Of a stretch of 64,000 nt of DNA, positions 54,347 to 62,312 are shown piece after piece; position 1 is the stretch's first letter, and every line of letters starts with the position of its first letter. This DNA comes from Acidobacterium sp. S8 (GTDB lineage Bacteria; Acidobacteriota; Terriglobia; Terriglobales; Acidobacteriaceae): the NCBI RefSeq assembly GCF_009765985.1, contig NZ_LMUM01000015.1:310001-374000 (forward strand). The letters run 5' to 3'. The position numbers and the translations under genes are program-made. The notes under the pieces were generated by a model, which searched no databases, had not been told where the DNA came from, and was given only the letters and a program-made list of their open reading frames with translations.

Positions 54347-54751
54347 TTACAGCTGCGTCGGGTCCTGAGGGGGAATCGATTCTGTAGTCGTCTTGTACGC
54401 GGTGCGACCGGCATCCACCGCAGCAGATACACGCTCACCCTGCTCGTTGACGAACTGTTTGCCTTGGCTCACCAGGTCGTTTATCTGGGACTTCCCACGC
54501 TCTACGTATTCCTTGCCGCGATCCACATATTCGCTCACCTGGGTACGGCCGCGATCGACGTAAACGTTCACCTGATCGGCAGCTTCACGTCCGCGTTGCT
54601 TGATAAACTCTGTGCCTTCGCGCGCGCTGCTGGCCAGTTCCTCACGTGTTTCCCGGCCTGCTTTAGGGGCGTACAGTACGCCTAATAGCGCACCGAGTCC
54701 GAGACCCGCCAGAAACCAACTGAAACCACCTGACTGTTTCTCATCCGACAT
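54347..54751 (-). CDS. YtxH-domain protein with 11-residue-type repeats
   Basis: A 134-residue protein with a membrane segment (FSWFLAGLGLGALLGVLYAP) and the YtxH motif APKAGRETREELA. The rest is helical and built of about 11-residue repeats (YVDRGRTQVSE, YVDRGKEYVER, GKSQINDLV, GKQFVNEQGE), like apolipoprotein or LEA-type stress proteins. Such repeats can coat a membrane. Role is likely in general stress. It probably forms a unit with the DUF948-like gene. Confidence 0.85.
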   Translation of the reverse strand: MSDEKQSGGFSWFLAGLGLGALLGVLYAPKAGRETREELASSAREGTEFIKQRGREAADQVNVYVDRGRTQVSEYVDRGKEYVERGKSQINDLVSQGKQFVNEQGERVSAAVDAGRTAYKTTTESIPPQDPTQL

Positions 54752-54916
54752 ATCTTTTTCTCCTTCGCTGGCAAACGGATACTACCAGATATTAGAACCT
54801 TTATGGTTCTATTTCGTCATATCAGACAGTGAGATGCCGCGTTTATCCTTCGCGCTGCCACTGCGTTAGGAATGAAGCGGCAACAGGAAGAAAGATTCGG
54901 AGATAATGAAGAGGTT

Positions 54917-56026
54917 ATGAGAACGATTCCTACCAGCACACGACTCGTGCAAGCGGCAGTACTCTCTGCTGCGCTGCTATTCGGAGCAGGCTGCAAGAAA
55001 GAAACAGCGCAACAACCGGCGCGGACAGATCAACAAATCACCGGCGATGTTCAGGCAAAAATATCGGGCGAAAGCGCTCTGAATGGACAGAATATTCAGG
55101 TCGCTGTACAGAACGGCATCGCCACTCTTTCCGGCGCGGCCAATGATGATGCCTCGCGCGCGCTGGCCGGAAATGATGCCGGCAGCGTGGATGGGGTGAA
55201 AACTGTCGTAAATAATTTGACGGTTCAGCCTCCACAGCAGGCTGCGGCTTCAGTGGCGGCTGCTCCGGCTCCCGTTCCGGAGAAGAAGCGTGAACCTGAG
55301 CGGCATAAGGAGAAGCAGGTAGCTGAAGCGACGCCTCCTCCGCCTCCCGCACCAGCGCCAGCTCCCGCCCCGGTACAGCAGGCGGCTCCGGTTCCACCGC
55401 CGCCACCTCCGCCGCCGCCGCAACCAGTAGCGAAGACGGTCACAATTCCTGCGGGCACGATCATTCCGGTGCGCATTACGGATGCGCTTAGCAGCAAGGA
55501 TGCACAGGCGAACCAGACCTTCCATGCGTCACTGGCAGGCGATCTGGTTGCCGATGGCATGGTTGCCGTTTCGCACGGAGCCAATATCGTTGGCCGTATA
55601 GTGGACGCGAAAGATGCGGCTCACTTCAAGGGCAGTTCCCTGCTCTCGATTGAGCTCACTCAGATCGATACTCAGAGCCGCCAGATTCCAGTCGTGACTG
55701 AACCCTATTCCCGCGAGGGCAATGCGCGCGGCAAGAATACTGCCGTGAAGACCGGCGGTGGTGCAGCGCTTGGAGCGATCATCGGTGCGCTGGCGGGCGG
55801 CGGCAAGGGTGCCGCTATCGGCGCAGTTGCTGGAGGCGGCGCTGGAGCTGGCGTGAACGCCGTTACTCGTGGACAGCAGGTGGAGATTCAGCCGGAAACG
55901 CTGATCAACTTCAAGCTGCAGTCACCGATTACGGTGACGACCTCGCATAAGGTGGGAGCCGTTCGCTCGTTCGATGACAACAGCAACAGCAGCAGTCCGG
56001 AATTGCAGCAGCGTCCACCGCAGTAA
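54917..56026 (+). CDS. BON-domain lipoprotein with glycine zipper
   Basis: A 369-residue lipoprotein. The signal ends LLFGAGC, with the lipidated Cys at about residue 24. Then come a BON domain at about 40-110 ([37 protein letters not shown]), a Pro/Ala-rich linker with long poly-Pro, and a beta domain ([19 protein letters not shown]). A glycine zipper ([20 protein letters not shown]) precedes the C-terminal tail. The order of domains is the same as in the protein at 42971-44161, so the two are paralogues, but only this one is a lipoprotein. ATG at 54917 has GAAGAGG before it; the ATG at 54872 is further from the signal. Envelope role inferred. Confidence 0.85.
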   Translation: MRTIPTSTRLVQAAVLSAALLFGAGCKKETAQQPARTDQQITGDVQAKISGESALNGQNIQVAVQNGIATLSGAANDDASRALAGNDAGSVDGVKTVVNNLTVQPPQQAAASVAAAPAPVPEKKREPERHKEKQVAEATPPPPPAPAPAPAPVQQAAPVPPPPPPPPPQPVAKTVTIPAGTIIPVRITDALSSKDAQANQTFHASLAGDLVADGMVAVSHGANIVGRIVDAKDAAHFKGSSLLSIELTQIDTQSRQIPVVTEPYSREGNARGKNTAVKTGGGAALGAIIGALAGGGKGAAIGAVAGGGAGAGVNAVTRGQQVEIQPETLINFKLQSPITVTTSHKVGAVRSFDDNSNSSSPELQQRPPQ

Positions 56027-56043
56027 GCCATCCCTTAACTTTG

Positions 56044-56110
56044 TAAATTCCTTATTTTCAAGAATTTAGCGGAGCACGATCCCGCTAAATTCTTGATTCC
56101 AGGGAATTTA
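56044..56110 (+). terminator. Two-layer hairpin after the BON lipoprotein gene
   Basis: Inner perfect 14 bp stem (56059-56072 with 56082-56095, core GAATTTAGCGG) and outer 8 bp stem TAAATTCC/GGAATTTA. It starts 18 bp after the stop. A poly-T tail is lacking. It may stabilise or end the transcript. Confidence 0.6.
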
Positions 56111-56120
56111 TGTTTCTCTA

Positions 56121-56150
56121 ATGTTTTCAATAATTTAAGAGAGCGGCTTT
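56121..56150 (-). repeat. Inverted copy of the CCGCT...TTATTGAAAAC repeat
   Basis: Read on the minus strand this contains CCGCTCTC, then TTATTGAAAAC, matching the tail of copy B at 28358-28392. The GC hairpin arm is replaced by CGGC/GCCG (56144-56155). Confidence 0.45.
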
Positions 56151-56288
56151 GGCCGTTTTGTGGCGCAAGGAAAATTGCTCTATATCCAGAGTAGCAATTT
56201 AGGCGGTAATTCTCTGCCAAACTTCGCAGGAAATAAATCGCTTGTTTTGTTTGGTTTATAACGGATTCTTAAAGTCGGGGGGGGGCTT

Positions 56289-56400
56289 GACAGGGTTATC
56301 GGTTCGCCGGTGAATTTTATAGCCGGGCCTTGAAGGCCCTTCGTCTTTTTTTTGTTAATTCACCGCCGACGGTTCTAGCCCTTCGGGCCCACGCCCTGTC
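56289..56400. other. Large branched inverted-repeat structure with internal terminator
   Basis: Outer 7 bp stem GACAGGG (56289-56295) with CCCTGTC (56394-56400). Inner 9 bp stem CGGTGAATT (56308-56316) with AATTCACCG (56357-56365). Inside it is a terminator-like hairpin GGGCC/GGCCC (56325-56339) followed by a T8 run (56346-56353). A further small hairpin GCCC/GGGC lies in the right arm (56378-56388). This suggests a folded RNA or a mobile repeat unit. No known family was recognised. Confidence 0.55.
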
Positions 56401-56412
56401 TTATACGCTTTC

Positions 56413-56452
56413 TATGAAAACCCAGGTTAACTTCGCGAACCCGGGGCACCCG
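56413..56452 (+). repeat. 40 bp hairpin repeat, copy 1
   Basis: Begins TATGAAAACCCAGGTTA and ends CGGGGCACCCG. 37 of 40 positions match copy 2. One change breaks one stem pair. Confidence 0.75.
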
Positions 56453-56526
56453 CTGTGATTAAAAACCGATAGAAGAAGGCCACGATGTAACTGCCTTCGA
56501 GCTCACGCGATGCTGCGTATGATTTC

Positions 56527-56566
56527 CATGAAAACCCAGGTTAGCTTCGCGAACCTGGGGCACCCG
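56527..56566 (+). repeat. 40 bp hairpin repeat, copy 2
   Basis: Contains the perfect 8 bp stem CCCAGGTT (56535-56542)/AACCTGGG (56552-56559) followed by GCACCCG. Period to copy 1 is 114 bp. The tail GGGGCACCC is shared with the repeat at 15167-15209 (other strand). Confidence 0.75.
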
Positions 56567-56604
56567 GTACTCCTAATTCATTCAGTATTACTGGTACTTG
56601 GGCC

Positions 56605-56631
56605 GGGTAAGAAACCTGGAGTTTCTTACCC
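56605..56631. terminator. Hairpin at the S53 protease gene end
   Basis: Perfect 11 bp stem GGGTAAGAAAC/GTTTCTTACCC with 5-nt loop, 13 bp past the S53 gene stop. Only a weak T tail exists on either side. Confidence 0.65.
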
Positions 56632-56643
56632 GCTTTCTCGTGC

Positions 56644-59600
56644 TTATTGGGTTACTGTGACGGTGACAGCTGCAGATGTCGAACCCGTGTAGTTGGTATC
56701 TCCGGCGTAGACGGCCGTGATGCTGGTACTTCCGGTTCCACCACCACCGCCGCTGCCGCCACCACCACTACTGGAGCTAGGGCTGCTGCCGCAGGCGATG
56801 ACGTTCGACATCAGTAAGGCGAAGATTGCCAGGCCGAGGATCGCGCGCCAGCTGCGGCGACGCGCCGGGACGGTGAAGAGGAAGAGGCAGGCTACAGCGA
56901 GGCCGCCCGAGAGCTTCCATGAAAAGGCGCTGTGATCTACCTTGGCTACTTTCACAGAGCTGGTGATCTGGCTTGCCGGGATTTGCAGGCTGTACAAGGC
57001 TGCGACCGTACTGCCCTGACCCGATGTATTGGAGACAAAACCAGTCGCGGACGCGGTCTGCACGGTTCCCAGAACGGTGGTGCCGTTCTTGAAGGTTACC
57101 GTTCCCGTGGGGGCAAGGCCGATGCTATCGGTATTGACCTGGGCCTGCAGCGTGACGGTTGAAGAGGTCGAAGTCTGGGTGGCCTGGGCGACTGTGGTTG
57201 TCGCACCCTGCGTGAATTTGATCGCCAATCCGCTGGCCGAGCTTGACTGATAGCTCGGGTCGCCGGAATAGGCAGCGGAGATGCTATGCGATGCGACTGA
57301 AAACGACTGATTCTGGTAGTACCAGTTGTCGTAGACTGCTGCTCCGCCGTTGGCAATTGGTACGCTGATGGGATTGCCGGGCTGATTGTTGTATGTAAGA
57401 TTGCCTGCCGAATCGGAGAAGCTAATGCTTCCGGTAGCAGAGGTATTTGAATTCGACGCTCCTATCGGCTGGGCGTTGATGGATGTCGCAGATCCATACG
57501 GGATCGTGGCGCCAGCGCAAGCTGGTGCAGACTGATCATAGTCATTGCAAATCGTGTTGAAGCTCTTGGGGTCATAGACATAAGCACCTAATGAAATCGA
57601 ACTCTGTTCGGGCGTGATGTTGACCGCAATCGGCGTCGTGGATTTGCTGCCGGCATGGTTCACGTCGCCGCCATAGTAGGCGTAGACGTTATACGTGCCG
57701 CCGGGAAGATCACCCGTCTGTCCGCTGGCGGTACCGTTGGACAGTGTCAAAAATTCGCCGGGAAGCGCGCCGTTGTTTGTCAGACCGCTGTCATTGATGA
57801 TGCTTACATCACCGTCCGGCGTACCGTTGGTGCTGGTAACAGTGGAAGAGAAGGTCAGGTTGGTTCCATGCACGACTGAATTGCCGCTGGTAAAGCCGGT
57901 AATCTGCAAGGTTGTCGTGGTGGGATAGATGCTGGCTTTGGTCCAGTTCGCGACCAGTTGCGATACATCCACGCTGCCGAGACCGCTGGCCGCGTCATAA
58001 CCGGTTCCGGTGTTGTAGCCGGTCAGGAAGCCATTCGTTCCGCAATCTGTACTTCCGGATGTGCAGACTACCGAATTATTGCCGGTGGTGGTGTCGTGGA
58101 AGATCTTTGAGTAAAGTGCCGGCTGGTTCGCCAGGTTGTAAAGAACATTGTTGGCCTGCCCGAGACGGATGCCACCCTGCGACTGCGATACAAGAGCCAG
58201 CATTGCTGCGAAGGCAGGCGCTGCGGCCGATGTGCCTCCTACACCCGTAAACGTGCTGCTGCTTCCCAACTGACCATTCGTTAATTGGCAGTCGGTGTAG
58301 GTCGATCCATCGGAGGCGGGGAAAGAGACACTGTCAGCGCAGACGACCCAGGTGGCTCCGTAAGTCTCGTCGGAGGCGAAGAGGGAGACGTCGGGAACGG
58401 CACGGGTGGCTGCTGCACCGCCAAAGATCGAACTGGGCACCACTCCTCCAGCCTGGAATGGCGGCTGTGGATAGCCGGAGCCTGTCGTGCAAAAGATGTT
58501 TCCATTCGCATCTGTCGTGGAATCGGTGCAACTGCTGACGCCTCCGCCTGCACCGACGATGTTGGTGTTTCCATTGCTGTCTTTGCTAGCCGTGTTGGCG
58601 CTGAGGAGGGCATTCGTTACCGTCGAATCGTTCCAAGGTGTTTCTGGAATGTAACCCTTCGCGGTGAGATAGAAATTGGAGGCACTGTTTGTAGTATCGA
58701 CGTACTGAGCGAAGCCGGTAGCGGTGCCGAGAACGTCGAAGTCGGTTCCTCCGACTGCGATGTTATAGGGTGTAGACGCAAGGCCGCTGATGGCCAAACC
58801 GTTCGTCGCCGTGGTGACGCTGTTCTCGTCGTCACAGCCTGCCGATCCGCTGTCACCCGTGGAGGCGGTGACGCTGATGCCCTGGGCGGCGGCCTGCTCC
58901 CATGCATTGAGGATCTGCTGATTGCCGCTGGTACCCTGGGCAGCTTCGCAGGCGCCGAAGCTGACGTTCAGGATGCTGACATTGTTGTCGTCAAGAGCGC
59001 GGTAGATGGCGAGAAAGAGGCCTGACTGGAAGTCTGTATCGGCAGCGGTATAGAAATTCACCTTCGCGCCGGGAGCGATGCCGCCGGAGACTTCGAGATC
59101 GAGGAGAGCCTCAATGGCGTCGCCGGTGATGCCGGGGTCGTTGCCATCGACGATGATGCTGGGCTGGTTTCCGCCGTAAGACGATGGCAGGAAGGCAGCG
59201 CGGTAGTTGGTGATGTCGGAGGGGGTGATGTTGGAATCGCCTGCGATGCCGATGGTGATGCCGGTTCCGTCATAGGTTTTGCCGCCGACCAAGGACGAGC
59301 TTGCCGACGAATAATTACCATTCAGGGTTGAGTTCGGCGTGTCATAGATGGTAGCTGCGTCTGCCGCGTCAACGAAGAGGTAATTGTTGCCGTTACTGTC
59401 GCTCAAAGTCAGGTCAGGCCTGATGTTCTTCGATTCCGGATCGTAATGCGCCTTGGTTTTGGTGATGGCGCCACGGCGGGGGCGGAAGTCGTTCAGCGGT
59501 GCGATGCCGCCGATGACCGGGGCGAGGGCGGCGGGAATCTGCGGGTCGGTCGCGTTGGCGAAGTGGGTTTCGCCGTTGATCACATATTTATGGATGGAGG

Positions 59601-60108
59601 TGTGGAAGGCCTGTTGAATCTGAGCGATGTTTCCGGAGAAGATGACGACGTTGTGGGCCTGCGGCACCTTATCTACGGTAAAGCCCTGGGACTGCAGCCA
59701 GGCGGCGACCGTGTTCAGGTCGGTGTCGCTGACACCGTACTGCTGACCAAACTGGACCGGGGTGAGCCATTTACGGTAATTAGCCGAGTGGGGGTTTTGC
59801 AGGTCGCCGAGGTATTGCTTCAGGCCGTTCTCCTGCGCGTCGCTGCGCTTGAGCACCAGCATGATGCGTCCGGTAGCCATGGAAGCCGGAGCCGCGCCCT
59901 GATCGTACCTGGCTTGCGCGAGCGGGTGTACGTTGTGCTGCAGTGTAACGCGGTTGTCAGGATTGATCACCTGAGTAATACGGGTGGGGACGATAGCCTG
60001 CGTGTCGTTCTGAGCAAGGGCCGAGGCAGTGAAGGCAAAAAGCCCAGCGGCGGCTAGTGCGGCCAGCCGGGAGACGACGGTGCGAGGCTTTGGATTTGTA
60101 TCGAACAT
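56644..60108 (-). CDS. Secreted S53 (sedolisin/kumamolisin-like) protease with Ig-like repeats
   Basis: An acid-active serine-carboxyl endopeptidase by family. The 1154-residue product has a signal peptide (ends TASALAQ), an S53 pro-domain at about 60-200 (NPHSANYRKWLTPVQFG), and a catalytic domain at about 250-690. The catalytic Glu/Asp lie in IEALLDLEVSGG and the Ser in VGGTSAAAPAFA; the calcium-site region is GYDAASGLGSVDVSQL. Three Ig-like repeats follow to about 1050. The C-terminus is unusual: two hydrophobic segments (KLSGGLAVACLFLFTVPAR and ILGLAIFALLMSNVIACG), a Gly-rich linker and a final partial Ig repeat. ATG at 60108 is chosen for AGGA 5 nt before; longer frames start at 60114 and 60174. 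Confidence 0.93.
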   Translation of the reverse strand: MFDTNPKPRTVVSRLAALAAAGLFAFTASALAQNDTQAIVPTRITQVINPDNRVTLQHNVHPLAQARYDQGAAPASMATGRIMLVLKRSDAQENGLKQYLGDLQNPHSANYRKWLTPVQFGQQYGVSDTDLNTVAAWLQSQGFTVDKVPQAHNVVIFSGNIAQIQQAFHTSIHKYVINGETHFANATDPQIPAALAPVIGGIAPLNDFRPRRGAITKTKAHYDPESKNIRPDLTLSDSNGNNYLFVDAADAATIYDTPNSTLNGNYSSASSSLVGGKTYDGTGITIGIAGDSNITPSDITNYRAAFLPSSYGGNQPSIIVDGNDPGITGDAIEALLDLEVSGGIAPGAKVNFYTAADTDFQSGLFLAIYRALDDNNVSILNVSFGACEAAQGTSGNQQILNAWEQAAAQGISVTASTGDSGSAGCDDENSVTTATNGLAISGLASTPYNIAVGGTDFDVLGTATGFAQYVDTTNSASNFYLTAKGYIPETPWNDSTVTNALLSANTASKDSNGNTNIVGAGGGVSSCTDSTTDANGNIFCTTGSGYPQPPFQAGGVVPSSIFGGAAATRAVPDVSLFASDETYGATWVVCADSVSFPASDGSTYTDCQLTNGQLGSSSTFTGVGGTSAAAPAFAAMLALVSQSQGGIRLGQANNVLYNLANQPALYSKIFHDTTTGNNSVVCTSGSTDCGTNGFLTGYNTGTGYDAASGLGSVDVSQLVANWTKASIYPTTTTLQITGFTSGNSVVHGTNLTFSSTVTSTNGTPDGDVSIINDSGLTNNGALPGEFLTLSNGTASGQTGDLPGGTYNVYAYYGGDVNHAGSKSTTPIAVNITPEQSSISLGAYVYDPKSFNTICNDYDQSAPACAGATIPYGSATSINAQPIGASNSNTSATGSISFSDSAGNLTYNNQPGNPISVPIANGGAAVYDNWYYQNQSFSVASHSISAAYSGDPSYQSSSASGLAIKFTQGATTTVAQATQTSTSSTVTLQAQVNTDSIGLAPTGTVTFKNGTTVLGTVQTASATGFVSNTSGQGSTVAALYSLQIPASQITSSVKVAKVDHSAFSWKLSGGLAVACLFLFTVPARRRSWRAILGLAIFALLMSNVIACGSSPSSSSGGGGSGGGGGTGSTSITAVYAGDTNYTGSTSAAVTVTVTQ

Positions 60109-60448
60109 GGCCATCCTATAAAGGTTCGAACTGTTTGTCTGGATTGATTGTCCAGAATACCTGACGCTTGCCAATGATATTCCCGCATACAGCGAATTAC
60201 ATTCCCGAGCAGTATATCCGGACAGGGTGCCGCGCCTAAGTCAAATGGGTCCGGGACCCGGTGCCGCGGGCGCTCCTGGGGGTGAAGCAGGAGGATATCG
60301 GACTGGTAAACCGCTAGCATGCTGTGACTGCGCATACATGTAGACAGAAATTGGCTGGATTTGTTTCGCTGGGTGGAAAAATTCATTGTAACTGTTGCTG
60401 CTGTCCTGAGAGATCGTCGCTTCCGATGAGACGCGGGAACGCACTATA
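60109..60448. other. Intergenic stretch between S53 protease and PepSY genes
   Basis: About 340 bp. It should hold the S53 promoter (minus strand). A 67-codon minus-strand frame at 60241-60444 ends in a Pro/Ala/Gly-rich tail (SPPGAPAAPGPG). I see no ribosome site or family match for it, so it is left as a weak candidate only. Confidence 0.35.
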
Positions 60449-61582
60449 TTAGGGGCGCAATCGACGCAGGCGATGGAAGGCTAACAGGAAGCCGGTGACT
60501 GAAAGCAAGATTGCTCCCGAGGCGGTAGACGTCGCCAGGGTTTCGCCCCACCAGCCGCCAGCTTCCCCAGTATGGATGAAGCGCACCCAGCTACGCCAGC
60601 GCTGACCACGGCTTAATCCGTCAAATGAAACTCGACGGAGAACACGGCCAGTGGTGGCGTCGACGAAGACCTGCTCACGCTTCTCCGGATGTCCACCTTC
60701 GCTGCGGTCTACGGTAATATTCAGCTCGCCTGCATTTGCGGGTAGCCTTAAACTGGCGCTTTGCCAGCTCTCCCCATGGCTCGTTGCCTGCGTAAAGGCT
60801 TCGTCGAGATTCCCCGGTATTGGGCTTGCTCCGTTTCCGTGGCGATGTGAATTTTCTCTGACCGCATTGCGCACCGGCATTGGGCTGCCGGCGAGCCGGA
60901 AGAGCAGCGCATTCGCCCATGGATAGGCCATGATTACGCCTGTGACCACAAGCACCGCGAGCGGCAATCCAAGCCAGAGACCGGTGACCTTGTGCCAGTT
61001 GTAATTGCGGGCACGCCCGCGGACGTCGAATCGCGGCACGGCGCCAGTGCGGAAAGTAGTCCCGGTCCAGCGCGACGGTATCCATAGAGTCGCGCCAGAA
61101 ACGAGCAGAAAGAGAAACAAGAGAGTGACGGCGCCTTTGACGGCGGTTGCGACAGCGTGATGTGCCTCGCTTAATCCGAACCAGCGATGCAGCGCAGTTA
61201 CTTGTAGAAAGAAAGCGCGGGCGCGTGGAGACATCGGCCCCTGCACTGCGCCTGAAAATGCATCTGCGAAAAATACTTCGCGATTTGCTGTCTGCAGTTC
61301 AACTGGCGACACCGGATCGGGATGGACGGTGATCATTTCAACGCGAGCATGAGCAGCCGATTCGGTTTCTGAGATCAACTTAGCGAGCGGCATGCGGACG
61401 GCATCTGCGGAAGCCGGGGCGGCTTTGTAATTTTGCTTGTCGATTGCGTTCAGTATCGGCCGTTCATAGGCGATCAATATGCCTGTAATGGAAAAGTAGA
61501 CGACCAGGATGCCAATCAGAACCCCAGTGCAAAGGTGCATCCAGAAGAGTATTCGCCGCACGCCTTCTACACCTCTGCCCAC
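60449..61582 (-). CDS. PepSY-associated TM helix protein (iron-uptake related)
   Basis: A 377-residue inner-membrane protein of the PepSY-TM family. Four hydrophobic helices are seen: [60 protein letters not shown], and [17 protein letters not shown] near the end. PepSY parts lie between them ([36 protein letters not shown]), along with conserved His in [12 protein letters not shown] and [13 protein letters not shown]. Such proteins occur beside TonB siderophore receptors and are linked to siderophore-iron reduction or transport. Its start overlaps the end of the PKHD gene by 16 bp, so the three genes form one operon. Confidence 0.9.
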   Translation of the reverse strand: MGRGVEGVRRILFWMHLCTGVLIGILVVYFSITGILIAYERPILNAIDKQNYKAAPASADAVRMPLAKLISETESAAHARVEMITVHPDPVSPVELQTANREVFFADAFSGAVQGPMSPRARAFFLQVTALHRWFGLSEAHHAVATAVKGAVTLLFLFLLVSGATLWIPSRWTGTTFRTGAVPRFDVRGRARNYNWHKVTGLWLGLPLAVLVVTGVIMAYPWANALLFRLAGSPMPVRNAVRENSHRHGNGASPIPGNLDEAFTQATSHGESWQSASLRLPANAGELNITVDRSEGGHPEKREQVFVDATTGRVLRRVSFDGLSRGQRWRSWVRFIHTGEAGGWWGETLATSTASGAILLSVTGFLLAFHRLRRLRP

Positions 61583-62247
61583 TGGCGCAGAAGATTATGG
61601 TAGATACCTGTCAGCTGCACGGCGACGGCGCTGGTGGGCATATCGCGGTTTACAGTCTGCGTGGCATTATCGAGATCGAAGAGTAGGGTACGCTGCGCGT
61701 CGCTGCGAATCATGCTCTGAATCCAGAAGAAGGAACTTACGCGGCGACCGCGAGTGATTGACTCGACACGGTGCAGGCTGGAAGAGGGATAGAGCACCAT
61801 GTGGCCCAGCGGCAGCTTGACCGTGTGCACGCCGTAGGTATCCTCAATGACTAGCTCTCCGCCATCATAGTCCTCGGGAGGCGTAAGGAAGAGGGTGGCC
61901 GAGAGATCGCTGCGCACGCGGTGCGAACTTCCTTTTACGTGCCGGATTGCATTGTCGACATGAATGCCGAATCTCTGGCCGGTACTGTAACTGTTAAAGA
62001 GCGGTGGAAAGACTTTCATAGGTAGCGCGGCGGAAATAAAAAGAGGATTCTGTCCCAGCGCCTGCAGAATCATGTCGCCCAAACGCTGAGCCACCGGACT
62101 ATCTTCCGGCAGCTGCATGTTGTCTTTGGCGAGCGCCGATTGGTGGCCCGCGGTCACGCGTCCGTCCACCCAGTCGGCTTCGGCGAGCAACTGCCGTGCC
62201 TGTGCGACCTGTGTCGCGTCGAGAACGTTTGGAATTGTAATCAACAT
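61567..62247 (-). CDS. PKHD-type Fe(II)/2-oxoglutarate hydroxylase (PiuC/YbiX)
   Basis: A 226-residue 2-oxoglutarate dioxygenase of the PiuC/YbiX family. Iron ligands are H96 and D98 ([14 protein letters not shown]) and distal H159 ([12 protein letters not shown]); R169 binds 2-oxoglutarate ([12 protein letters not shown]). PiuC genes sit next to TonB siderophore receptors and help iron uptake, possibly by altering the siderophore. The substrate is unknown. It lies between the receptor and the PepSY gene. Confidence 0.93.
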   Translation of the reverse strand: MLITIPNVLDATQVAQARQLLAEADWVDGRVTAGHQSALAKDNMQLPEDSPVAQRLGDMILQALGQNPLFISAALPMKVFPPLFNSYSTGQRFGIHVDNAIRHVKGSSHRVRSDLSATLFLTPPEDYDGGELVIEDTYGVHTVKLPLGHMVLYPSSSLHRVESITRGRRVSSFFWIQSMIRSDAQRTLLFDLDNATQTVNRDMPTSAVAVQLTGIYHNLLRQWAEV

Positions 62248-62312
62248 CGTTTCGTATACCTTTCAACAGGGACAGCCGCCGCGATGCAGCGCCGTCCCTC
62301 ATCGACAACCAG

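Larger units (their letters stand above)
56027..56643. other. Gene-free 617 bp stretch rich in hairpins and repeats
   Basis: No credible gene. It contains, in order: a two-layer hairpin, a small hairpin, an inverted copy of the ATTGAAAAC-tail repeat, an imperfect AGCAATT hairpin, a large branched structure at 56289-56400 with a built-in terminator, two copies of a 40 bp repeat, and the S53-side hairpin. A 61-codon minus-strand frame at 56035-56220 is rejected. Confidence 0.6.

Noticed and set aside
56035-56220. 61-codon minus-strand frame after the BON lipoprotein gene
   Set aside because: It runs across the two-layer hairpin and repeat sequences; no ribosome site or family features.
60241-60444. 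67-codon minus-strand frame with Pro/Ala/Gly-rich end
   Set aside because: No ribosome site, no recognisable domain, and the composition fits chance translation of GC-rich DNA.
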